The position numbers and the translations under genes were made by a program. This document shows positions 1 to 16,337 of a stretch of DNA of 64,000 nt, in pieces (the stretch's first letter is position 1; every line of letters starts with the position of its first letter). The stretch is from the NCBI RefSeq assembly GCF_019059575.1, contig NW_024881705.1, positions 744,001 through 808,000 of the forward strand, in the 5' to 3' direction. The DNA is from Amphibalanus amphitrite. Its lineage: Eukaryota > Arthropoda > Thecostraca > Balanomorpha > Balanidae. The notes beneath the pieces were generated by a model. That model was not told the origin of the DNA. It worked only from the letters and a program-made list of their open reading frames with translations, and did no database searches.

Positions 1-1039
1 GTGGTCAAGTCGTCATTGTCTGACCACTCGGCCGAGTCGACATTGAGGAAATCGTGGCTGGCCCCGAGGGATGTACCGACCGACAGATGCAAACGACGCC
101 AGCGAGCGCTGCCCTGCCCCACTGCGTCGAGGGCGACTTCGGCGCGGCAGGGTTCTTCTCTCTCAGCCGCTGCTGCATGGAGGTGGCGATCGCCTCTTTT
201 CCTCGACCGTCGTCCCGTCGTTGAAGAAGGAGAGACCGATGGCCTTGCCTAAGGCCCTAAATACAAGGTTGCACGGACTATTGTCTACTAAACCTACCAG
301 AATATAGTTTCACGGTTGGGTATTTTAATAACTCTTCAATCAAAACTTCTTTATTATTTTCTCGTTATCATTTATAAACAATTTTATAAATTGACTTTCA
401 ATTTGCTTGCCTTTTACTGGCAAAATAACTTTCTAGTATTGGGTCAACATAGTTGTGTAGCAGTAGGAACCATATCTGGCAAAACCCCAATGCCTTCACA
501 CAGCAGAAAAGCAGCCACCAGGTGTCGCCACAGTCGCCACTTGGTCGCCACACAGATGTCGCGCGCGTCGCCAATCGCCACACTACCGATTTCCATAAGG
601 ACGCATTTGTACGGATATGTATAGGAAAGTCGCCCTTAAGGATTACGCTTGCATCCTTTGCTTATGAGGTCGGTGGTTGGAAATTGGGAGGGGCTCAGCT
701 ATTTTCGACCACGGATATGGCTTTATCACATGATGAGGAACATGCTGATAAGCGTTTTATATGTCATAACAGCACAAAAGTATTTTTAATCATTTTTCAA
801 AAATAGCCGTTCTGCCGTATCTTTCAGTGCAAGGTGCCGTCGGTCATCCCCGACGTTACGTCACGCCGGGGATTGCCAGATTTTCCTACTAGACTTCGAC
901 GCCCCCTGGCCATGCCCATCACCTTGCCCGGTTACCGTCCGATATCTGTGTGGTAAGCGGTAGGAAGGAGCCTTTGCGGAGGGCGATGTCAGTTCACGAT
1001 GCTGAGGTCGATCAGTGGGCAGACAGCCCTACTTACCTT
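1..1039. other. no recognisable gene
   Basis: Mixed-composition sequence with an AT-rich part around 310-430. The reading frames open here, including one running from base 1 to 252, show no family motif and no supporting splice pattern. An exon of a neighbouring gene at the very left edge cannot be excluded because the window cuts the sequence there. Confidence 0.4.
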
Positions 1040-1345
1040 GTGACGATGAAGGTGGTGAACCGGACCATCGTCCTCTTCTCGTGCTCGGTGAGCGCGAGCT
1101 GACAGAAGAGTGTTCTTGAGAGTGTTCTTGACTTACGTGTTGAGATCTTACGTGTTGATCACCTTTGCCATCCAACGAGCACGTTGTAGGGCAACCGGTT
1201 TCAGGATGCTCGCTTCCAAGTCACCGTCCATCACGACGATGGTGAAGTACACCACATTGCGGTAGTCATCACGGGGCCGCTGCTTCTTCAGCAATGCGCG
1301 TCAGGTGACGATCATCTTGTCGGCCAAGTCGATTAAGTCATTGAG
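1040..1345 (-). pseudogene. degenerate transposon-linked reading frame (DDYR...ARWMAK family)
   Basis: Read on the minus strand from about 1310 to 1150, one continuous frame contains the blocks QRPRDDYRN and LQRARWMAKVINT. A following block in another frame (about 1105-1045) reads LTEHEKRTMVRFTTFIVT. From general knowledge, this order (DDYRE, then HHARWMAK, then an LT-x-x-E block and a hydrophobic FVV-like block) recurs in a large set of uncharacterised animal proteins usually thought to be transposon-derived. The frame is broken by an internal stop before the first block, a stop after VINT and a frameshift, so it is a decayed fragment. A splice-donor-like GTAAGT follows the last block, but no intact neighbouring exon was found. 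Function of the family is unknown to me. Confidence 0.5.
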
Positions 1346-4300
1346 CGGTTTGAGCGACACTCGATCCGTGAGCTGCCACCACTTTACAAACGGCTTGAAA
1401 GACGGGATCTCGGGAGTCCGGGGCCTGAAGACGGATGGTGTGTAAAGTGAAAAGATGCGTCATGCATTTCGTAAGAGGCTGTTTCATCCTGCACGGATTT
1501 GCTTCTGACTGCCAAAACAAGCCACATTTCGGTGATTGAGCGTGTGTCTTTTGCAGCTTCAGCGGCCATCCCAGCCCAGACGCAGGCAAATTCATAACTA
1601 GCGTAATGCATTCGCACCTCCTGGCATACAGGGCCTTGCTCCTGGCACTGAGAACAGGAACTGCAACAGGAACTGTGGATTATCGTTCCTGCCTGTGGCT
1701 GATAGAAAGACTAGATCTATCATTGAGAAGACAGGAGAGGGTTGGTGCGTTGAGCAAGCAAGCTCCTTGGTAGATAGCCGCTGGCGCGACTGGGCAATGT
1801 TGAAAGACAAGTATTCGCCCTATACTAAAGGCTGGTACGTATAATGGAAACTTTGACCGCTTTGCGGGACGGGAAAAAATCATCCGATCTTAATGAAATT
1901 TTGCACAGAAGCTTGTGCTATAGTATCGACAAGAATTCCGACCCGGCCCGATGAATCTGACGAACTTTATTTTTTACCATGTAAATGTGAACCACCCTAG
2001 TGGACATTCGAATGCTCAGGCTCATTGGCGGCTCTTGGCTCCACCCAATAGCATAACTATCCATTCCCAAAGCATCTATTAGGTAGTATTTATTAACGTT
2101 TTCTTTATGCATTGCTTGTACATAATGAGCAGTTAAAAATGTACAAATTAATGCGTTTTGACATGCATATCTGCCCACAAATACACATGTAAACATGTTA
2201 TATTTTCCGCTCCTGAAAATTGAAATCCATTGCACTAGCTTTATAGCTGCTGCCTGCTGTGGCGCTGTGGCGCTGTGGCGGCAGATGCAATGTTGCAACT
2301 TCCACCGAACGCTTCTTCAAATCATCACGAAATTACCCGGTAAGGGATTTCCAAATTAGCCGATTGGCTTCGCCGACACGTTTCGGAAATCCACGTCGCC
2401 GGGTCTGCCAGTCACCACCACCCGAATACCGTACCGGTCCTGTGTCTGTACTCTGTAGTGTCTGTAGTGAGGTGGCGAGCCTCGCCGGCCGCCCGGGCGG
2501 CGGTCGTGACGTCACTCTGATGTCACCAGAGTCGGGGCGGCCGCCGGGCGGCGGGCGCCGGCCGTCGGCCGTTTGCCAGTCGCGCCGAGCTGTGAGAGGG
2601 GTGTGTGCCGTGGATGCCGCTCCGTCGAAAAACTGCGGCGGACTGGGTGGAGGGGTGGTGAGGGAGAGTGGGGGCTGGTGTGGACGTCTGCTGACTTGTT
2701 GTTGGTCGGTATGTGGACGGTTTGGCTAAGTGAGTGAAAAGGAACCCCTCGTCAGTGAATTCGATGGTGCCGTGAAGTCTGCGTGGCTGTGGTGGGTTCA
2801 AAGTTCGTTGGACTGCATGGGAGGCATGAAGCTGCAGTGAAGCCGAAGTGACTGGGACATCGATTTTCCTGCAGTTGGTGACGGCGTTTGAGACGCGAGG
2901 AGCTTGCTGAGGAAGCAGGCGACTGGCGATAGAAATCGCGAGGCGTCTCAGGACTACCGGAGCGGACCGCAGCTCTATCGCCCAACTCAGCGTGTCGTGA
3001 GGCTACTGACCTCCCTGGGACCACCTAGAGGGCACAGTCACCTCGCCACCCGCCGCGGCGGACCGGGAGCGCAGCCTGTCCACCGGACAGCGCGCTCTCG
3101 CTGGCCTTTGTTCTCGCGCCCGGCCGATCGCCACGCACCGTCCATTCCGAAGGTCAGTCTCGGTGCGCTGCGGGTGCGTGTGGGGTGCGCTGCGGGTGCG
3201 TGCGGGGTGCGCCGGCGCCGGGTGCCGGGTGCGCAGGTCAGGAAAATGCCACACCGTGTCCGTCAAGCCCGCTGCAGCTGGCCGGCCGGCCACCGGGGCC
3301 GGCTGACGGAGTGTGTTTCCTGCGCCGGTGACTATCATAAAGCTGAAGGTTATCAAGGCCCGCACATTGGCCGGCCGGCGTCATATATGGTAGTGGCCGG
3401 TGGGGCGGGCGGACTCGATAATCGGGCACCGATGGGCACCTGGCGCCGGCCGGACGGCACGCGTATCGATTGACACTCGGTTATCGGGCACGGGGTCCGG
3501 GCCGGACCGGCCCCGGACGCCGGAGGGGCTGCTCTGGGAGGGGAGGGGAGGGGGAATCAGCTGGTGGTCAGCTGACCGTCTCCGCCCTCTTGGCGACTCT
3601 GGCCAGAATGGTGAAAAAGTTCATTCCAGAATCCATCCTGTCCTATCAGTTAGGTATTCATGAAGGGCGTTGCTGGTATCGCATTTGCTGCTGGTTTTCC
3701 CCAGCTGCTAGGGCCACTAATTATTTAATTTTAAGGCACTGTCGGTCTTCATTATTTCACGTTAGCCGCAATATCTGGCTCCTTTGGTGATTTATGAATT
3801 CTTGTGATAAATTGGTTAATCATGATTAAACCCAAATAGCCAAAACCCTAAAGCACTCACACCTATGCTCTTACGAAATTTGTGGAGACCTTTTGTTCAT
3901 AGCCCTCCGGCCCCCGTTCTGGGATGCAGTTTTCCATTACTCCAGACAGGATTTCAGCGGCTTATTCCATTGAGTGCTAGACCCAGTGCAAATTGAAATT
4001 CGCCCCGGGACGGAGCAGGCTTCCCTCTGCGCCCCGAGGGCATCTCATCGGGCTGGGGTCGGACCTGTGGGACCTGGGTGATCCATTATCGACCTCTCTT
4101 CAGACTCCCGCTCCCTCCCTCTCCCTCTCCCTCTCCCTCCTCCCTCTCCCTCGCTCTACCGTTCCCCAGGAGTAGCCATATTACCTATGATAATCCCTCA
4201 AGGGTCGATGGTCCCACAGACAGGCTACTGTGAGTCTATTACCGATTAATTCTTGGACAAACACTGATTGTTTCGGGTGGCGCGGATGGTCGAATCGCGT

Positions 4301-6637
4301 AAGGTATATTAATTACAATTTCACGATATTGCACGGAGGAGACGCGGCGTCCATTGGCATTGCGCATAGCCCATTAGGAAGCGCCGGGTAGCAACCAGTT
4401 GCTATGATTGTTCCTTGTCGAGTCGATAGTGGGGACAACTGGCTGTTTGTGTGGCTGTAAGACGCGGTGTATTTGCTCTCGTCCTGTGCTCTGGTCCAGC
4501 GCTGTTTCCTCCCTGCCGTCCCATCGGTGATCCGGTGTCAAGCCTGATACACCAGCGAGGTTGTTTCACTCCAGGCGGCAGAGTGCAGCCTGCTTTGAAG
4601 GTTATAGAAGTTAGCCTTCTGGGGTATCACATCACGTTATCGCACAGAGTGTGAGTCACCTCATGTGATCAGGACTGATGGTGTTTGATAATCAGTCAGT
4701 GTCTGCCCCCTCCCAAACCTGAAGTTAGATCATGGCTGAGAATTGGCGTGTCTCACTGGGGAGATCACTTTCATCCCATCTAGTGTATTTTGGCAGGGCG
4801 CTCGGAACATCATCAGCTACTTCCTCATTGCACAGTGTGTGCGTGTCTGTTATGTGCGTGTGTGATGTGTGTGCGTTGGCCGGCGGTGGAACTGGTGAAG
4901 AGTCGCGGCGTATGGCCGTATGTGATCAGTCTCATGATCAGTCATACGGGATCATGTCGTCAGTCACTTGGAGGATCCTCATTCCTCATGCGAACTCACT
5001 TGGAGGATCTTCATGCGATTAGCCACTTAGCCAGTCAGTCGGGAGCATGCGGTCAGTTCCATGGATGCTTCAGATGACGCTGGCACGGACCTTTGTGACG
5101 AAGTGACCTACGACTTGAACTGACTTACGATGATTGTGCCTCGCAGCTACACGTCCTAAACAAGCTTTCAGCCGGTGACTAGACTATTTGACTAGACTTG
5201 TCGGCTGCGGGATTGGACCTATGTCGTTCGCAGGACTGGACTGGTCGGCCGACCACTGACCGTCAGACTGGCTGCCTGCATAATGATGGAGCATGTTTGT
5301 CCATAACTGCTACGGAACGGAAGCGTCCCATTTATACCAGCTGCCACCTGGCATGAGTATGCGAACGCCACTAGTGCAGCGTGCCAGCCTGCAAGCCACT
5401 CAGAGCATTAGCGCTGCTCACTCGCACCCGCTGCTGCGCCGTCAGCCAATATACATGCCCGGTGTCTGCAGCGACCGCAGTCGTCTCTGAAGGTCTCCGC
5501 CTGTCACCAGGGGAGGCTCGGAGAGCCGAGCGCGCACTCCAGCTGCCCGCCGCCTCACAGACGTACTGACGGACGGCGGCTGAGGGGGTTACAGACCGCA
5601 GCAGGTGCGGGCTCGTCCACCGCCCTGCCGCCGAGCTGAGTGACTGCTCTCTCACTCAGCGCGGCCCGGATGGGTTTCATTAGGGACTCGCCTGTGGCGT
5701 GTGTAGCGGATAGGCTGTCTGGCCATCCCCTCCTCGCTGCCTGACAGTTGACACTCCTTCTCCCCTCGTCAATTTCGGTCTAGGGGAACTCGTCACTGTG
5801 CCGGGCACGTGAGGGGTATCAGGGGAGGATTGTGTGCCTTTGATTGGAATTGTGGAGCTTGACTGACACGTATTTATTAGTGCGGGATTATTGTGTGCCA
5901 TATTAAACTAGTAAGATTTCACGGCTTTGTGGAATGGCTGAAAATTAATGGCGAGCTGTTACGCAATTCGATGGGCTTGGCGAAATTTAGTGACCCTAGT
6001 CACCGGCACGGCTTTGGTCCGAAATGGCAATGGGTGCGGACTCGACCAGTCCCATCTGTTTGACCTCAGATCAGCACTGTGAGCTCCGCTATGGCCGGGT
6101 GACTTTGTGTTGCTCGCTGTGGTCTGTGTGGGAACCTCGTGCTCTCACCGTCTCACAGAGGTGTGGCGGTGCAAAAACGACAAAAAACGCCTAATGATAT
6201 GGAGATGTCGGCGTTCTCGGCGGCTGACTCACATCGATAGAACCGGCAGCTCAGTGCTGAGGATAGAATACCTAATGGTGGTGCTAAGAACCCAGCCCAT
6301 TGGCTTCATGATAACATGGTCGGAATAGGTGTCAATCGCCGCTGTCCCATAAAGTGAACGTATTTTCACTTGAACGCTTTTATGGTGTTTTCCAGTCCTA
6401 GTTTACGAGACATTTCCGGTCCATTCTGGCCCTGAGCTTGGTTTGGTGACTTTCAAAGCACTATCAAATCGATTGAGCCGTTTTACGCCCGTGTTAATCT
6501 CATCCGATTGTTTTCAATCAGCGTTCAAACTACCGACAATGGCTGCTGATTGCCGGTGGGCTTTCCCCTGTCTCCGGTCACGCTTGGCTATTTTCCCACT
6601 GAGTTCGATGCTCCCCGCGAGAGAGAACAGAGAAAGG
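1346..6637. other. intergenic region, no gene seen
   Basis: About 5.3 kb upstream of a hAT-like element. It includes GC-rich stretches (about 2400-3600) with several open but unrecognisable frames on both strands, a CTCCCT-rich tract at about 4108-4160 and a 30-bp imperfect direct repeat around 4967-5016. No motif, splice chain or RNA gene could be supported. Confidence 0.4.
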
Positions 6638-7312
6638 AGAAGGATCAGCGGCGTATTTAGAAAATCGCGAAGGGGGGGGCCAAGGGTTTGGAGGGCGCCA
6701 CCTCACCCAAGGAGGGCGCCATACGGTCGCGAGATAAAAAATCACTCAACGGGGGGGGGGGGGGGGTTGGGAGGCGTTTTTTTACCATGCCACCAGTTTT
6801 TTTTTGCGTAACCTCGTATAGGTCGTGCTGCATTGATTTTGCATCGTGCGTATTCTTTATACTCCAGGTCACAAAAGGTCAAGTGGTCTTGAAATGCTGC
6901 GCCGAAGGCGCGCGAAATTTTTGAAAACAACCTTTTCCTCCGCTTTTTAGGCACGCCTTTTATACGATCACTGTTCAAAGCTCCTCTCGCTCTTTTACCA
7001 AATTTGAAGGTATAAAAAATACCTAAGGTTTGGTCGGGCCGCTGCCACACAAACTGTATAGAAAGCTTGGCTCATGGGTGTCGATGTATAAAAGTTTATT
7101 GGCGGTGGCATATCTACGCAACATATCACCGTATCGGATTGATACCGGAGCGCGAGATGCGTAAACATCATCCAAATTACCTCAGACCAGCCTTCATAGC
7201 CTTCTCACAGGTGCATACAGTGTACCCACATAACCAGTTTCAATCACCGAAACTTCAGATGCCTGCTGTTGCGGCCGAACCTGTTGACAATACTTAATCG
7301 TAATACATATAA

Positions 7313-7504
7313 CTAGATGCCATGATGCACGTAAAGTAGGATCAATCCGTTAAGACCAAAGACGTGTTTTATGCATCGTAGAGCGTAGATAGTTTTGGTA
7401 GGTATAGGTACTTCATTCATTGTGCTGAATGCACGTTCATTTGTGGCAGTTTTCACAGGCAAGACACCAACTATGTGCAATAGAACGACTAAGTTGAAGA
7501 ACAT
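7313..7504 (-). pseudogene. hAT transposase C-terminal (dimerisation) remnant
   Basis: The minus-strand frame contains VLPVKTATNERAFSTMNEV followed by LNGLILLYVHHGI and a stop at 7313. This matches the hAT-family C-terminal dimerisation domain pattern (LPV-T-AT-ER-FS-M, a variable spacer, then LNGL-LLY-H). Nothing upstream on this strand resembles the catalytic core, because the sequence beyond about 7520 is minisatellite. The piece lies inside the 6646-8636 element in the orientation expected if the right end is the 5' end. It is a fragment of roughly 60 residues from a protein normally 500-700 residues long, so it is non-functional. Confidence 0.7.
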
Positions 7505-7523
7505 GCCAAAGGAGTAAATAAAT

Positions 7524-8345
7524 GATAGGAGGGCAGCGATCAACGGATGTTGCCAATAGGTAGAAGGGCTGCGATCCACAGGAGGGCGCTAATAGGTAGA
7601 AGAGCCCCGATCAACATCCCGAGTTTCGACAGTAGGGCACCGATAGGTAGGAAGTTGGCGAGCAGCAGGAGGGCGCCAATGGATAGAAGGGCAGCGATCA
7701 ACAGGAGGGCACCAATAGGTAGGAGGGCCCCGATCAACAATCAACAGGAGGGCGCCACCAGGTAAGAGGGTGGCGAGGAACAGGAGAGCACCAATAGGAG
7801 GGTGGCGATCAACAAGAGGTCGCCAATAGGTGGGAGGGCGGTCATCAACTGCAAGTCGCCAATGAGCGGAAGGGTGACGATTAAAATGGGGGTGGCAATG
7901 GTGAGGAGGGCGCCTTTGCTCAAGAGGATGACACGAACAGGACGGCGTCTGTGCGGAGGGCGCTGGTCAACAGGAAGGTGCCAGTAGATAGGAGGGCGGT
8001 GATCAACAGGAGGGTGCCAGTGGTTAGGAGGGCGGCGATCAACACGAGGGCGCCAATAGGAGAAGGGCCCCGATTAGCATTCAACAGGAAGGACTAGGGA
8101 ACCAATAGGTAGGAGGGCGGCACTGAACAAGAGGGTGCCAAAAGGGAGAAAGGCGGCCTTCAAAATTTCACATGAGGGCGCAATAGGTAGAAGAGCGCCA
8201 ATAATTATGAGGACGCCGATCAGCAGAAGGGCGGCAATGTGTAGCAGGGTGGCGACCTACAGGAGGGCGCCTTCGGGTGAGAGGGCGCTTATTTACAGGA
8301 CAGCGGCTTACATAGGCGACCACCGTTACGCTTAGAGAGCTACAG
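7524..8345. repeat. degenerate minisatellite, about 30-35 bp unit
   Basis: About 25 imperfect copies of a unit resembling AACAGGAGGGCGCCAATAG followed by a GTAGGAGGGCGGCGATC-like half. Units differ by many substitutions and small indels. The frames open through it on both strands are a by-product of the periodicity. It is wholly contained in the hAT-like element. Confidence 0.8.
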
Positions 8346-8352
8346 CCTACAA

Positions 8353-8622
8353 ATGTGGTTGGAGGGCGCCCGAGGGAGCCCTCCAACCGTATTTGGAGGG
8401 CGTATTTGGAATGGGCGTCCTCCGAGGGCGCCCTCCATCCGTATTTTCCCTGTAAACACATTCGCGATTGGAGGGCGCCCTCCAGTCGCGATTGTTTTTC
8501 GATTCGATTATATCACAATTGCATTTGCGATTGGAGGGCGCCTTCGGCGCCCTCCAATCGCAAAGGGCGCCTTCGGCGCCCAAGGGGGGGGGGGGGGGCC
8601 ATGGCCCAGTGGCCCCCCCCCC
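8353..8622. repeat. palindromic GGAGGGCGCC/GGCGCCCTCC cluster with G and C homopolymers
   Basis: Repeated inverted pairs of GGAGGGCGCC and GGCGCCCTCC separated by spacers of varying length, each able to fold on itself, followed by a G run at 8585-8598 and a C run at 8613-8622. The same decamer occurs near the left end of the element (about 6690-6722), which suggests it derives from the subterminal repeat of the transposon. Confidence 0.7.
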
Positions 8623-8644
8623 TGCCTACGCCCCTGAGAAGGAT

Positions 8645-14559
<5,915 letters not shown>

Positions 14560-14878
14560 ACGGGGCCAGCGACCCCAGCTCTGTGGAAGCCGCTCAGCGG
14601 CCGGGCGGAAACACGAGCCGCCGGGATCCGTGTGATTTCAGCGGCCTGCGGAAATGTCAGGACGGGTTACAGCGTGTACTGCATGGACTACCGCCGGTGT
14701 TGGACGGTGCCCGTAGGCCGCTGACCGGCAGTGGGTCAGTGTGGAGAGAGAGTGACGCGTGTGACTGCCGGTAGCGGTGGCGGCGGGCCGATCCACTCAG
14801 CTGACTGGGGTCGATACGGCCCGCCCGCCGCCGCCACCGCCGCTGCTGCTACTGCCACAGGATAGCGGTGTACGGTTT
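14560..14878 (+). promoter_or_regulatory. candidate CpG-rich promoter / non-coding first exon of the DNAJB6-like gene
   Basis: A CpG-dense stretch contains an inverted pair of GGCGGCGGGCC-type arms (about 14780-14835) and ends in a good donor, GGTTT|GTGAGT, at 14878/14879. The coding part of the downstream gene starts right after a splice acceptor at 16208, so an untranslated first exon must lie upstream. This is the best-looking place for it, but it is inference from composition and one donor site only. Confidence 0.25.
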
Positions 14879-16208
14879 GTGAGTGAGACGGCCGCGCGGC
14901 TGGTCAGTGGAGGACGATGAGACTGAGATAGGACTGTGCGGGCGTGGCGTAGTGTTCAGTGCGTATGGGCGAGGCCACGCTGGCGAGTGGTGGGTCAGTG
15001 TCGGACCCTGCGGCCTGCGATGGGGCTGTGACTGTGCGCCGTGCGGTGTGTGTTTTGCCGAGAGAGATCGGCGGCGGTAACAGCGATCTGACACACCGGG
15101 AGGAGCATGGTTTGGGTAGGTCCGAGCTGGGGAAAATTGAGAGGGGTGCCAGCGTCGTGGGTCCTGACATCACGTCTGCATTGAGGCGCACCGAAAAGCT
15201 CACAGAACTGGGCGTTTTTGTGATGGGCGTTGCTGGGGACATTTGCCTTGATGACACTTTTTATGGGTGGATATATAGGTGATCGGTTTTAGGTTGTTAC
15301 TGGTGATGTTTCCATGCGACGAAGTCAGTCTCAAATCAAGAAATCCCTGGAATCTGATAGTCCCGTTCTTTGTCGAATTGGACGGGATAATAGACGAACT
15401 TGGTCAGCAACTCAGACAATTTTTGCGTCTGTACAAGTTATCGACCCATCAGATCACTGCTTTATCTTCAGTTTGACATCACACACCCAAACCACCACTT
15501 GGCAGCACGCAGCTCGCTGATCTATGGTTTCCCCAATGCGCACAATTGAATAACAATTAGTCACAGTCCGCTCTTGATTCCAAACAGACATATGTATAGC
15601 GAGGTCTATACTGAGTTCCATGCTTTGAACAATTATCATTACTTGTCCTTTGTCTCGCAAGAAATCGATTCAATGCTGTGTGCCATGCGCATTGCTCACC
15701 ATTTCATCCTTCACATGAATCTTGCCTTACCTACTGCGCGTGTAACACCTATATTTGTGAGCAAACGGTATAGTTACCCCTCATGAATAGTGCAATTTCT
15801 TGTTTGGTGTGGTGAAGCTTTGCGGTCGGTGGTCCCTGCCCTTTGGCCTTGTGTAACCCCGTGTGTAGCGTTGACCTTTCACACCATATACCGACCGCTC
15901 TAACCGTCCTTTCCGAAATGTCAGTGACTGACACAGCGTGTTTGTCGGAGGAATTTGGAGTGATTCTGTCATAAGTGTCTCCGTTTACAGCGGGATGCCG
16001 TTGTGACCGTATTTTGTCGTGTTCAGGAACGATTAAATTTCCCAGTGGCAATGGCTGTGAGTTGTGACACCCTTATAGTGACAGCAATCAGTTCTTTTAT
16101 TGATTTTAGCTGTAATGTGTAGTAATTAATCCCTTCAAACCGCGTCAATGTCAGTGACCTTTTTGAGATGTCAGTAACTGACCACACCGCCCGTTCTGTG
16201 TGTTTCAG

Positions 16209-16272
16209 GCGCGCGCCGCGGCCCGGCCCGCCTGACCTGACCTCACCTGACCTGACCTCACCGGCCATCACC
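16209..16272 (+). promoter_or_regulatory. 5' UTR part of DNAJB6-like exon with acceptor and start context
   Basis: TGTGTTTCAG at 16199-16208 is a strong acceptor. The 64 bases up to the start codon contain two copies of a 15-bp repeat, CTGACCTGACCTCAC (about 16230-16259). The start ATG at 16273 has A at -3 and G at +4 (CATCACCATGG), a good initiation context. Confidence 0.55.
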
Positions 16273-16337
16273 ATGGTGGACTACTACACGGTGCTGGATG
16301 TGCCCCGGAACGCGCCCAGTGAACAGATCCGCAAGGC
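16273..16337 (+). CDS. mrj: DNAJB6-like coding exon 1
   Basis: Encodes residues 1-21 ([20 protein letters not shown] and Lys) plus two bases of codon 22. The donor is AAGGC|GTGAGT. It contains helix I and the start of helix II of the J domain. Confidence 0.93.

Larger units (their letters stand above)
6646..8636 (-). mobile_element. hAT-like DNA transposon with decayed transposase and internal minisatellite
   Basis: The element is bounded by identical 8-bp direct repeats AGAAGGAT at 6638-6645 and 8637-8644. It begins CAGCGGCGTA and ends TACGCCCCTG, which are inverted copies apart from one mismatch. An 8-bp target duplication with CA...TG-type ends is the hAT signature. The minus strand at about 7500-7313 keeps a recognisable hAT C-terminal dimerisation segment. 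The centre and right part are a GGAGGGCGCC-rich minisatellite and G/C homopolymers that have replaced most of the coding sequence. Total length is 1991 bp. It is non-autonomous as it stands. Confidence 0.8.

Noticed and set aside
7524-8345. CRISPR-like array of regular repeats
   Set aside because: Units are degenerate, there are no unique spacers of constant length, and the host is eukaryotic. It is a minisatellite inside a transposon.
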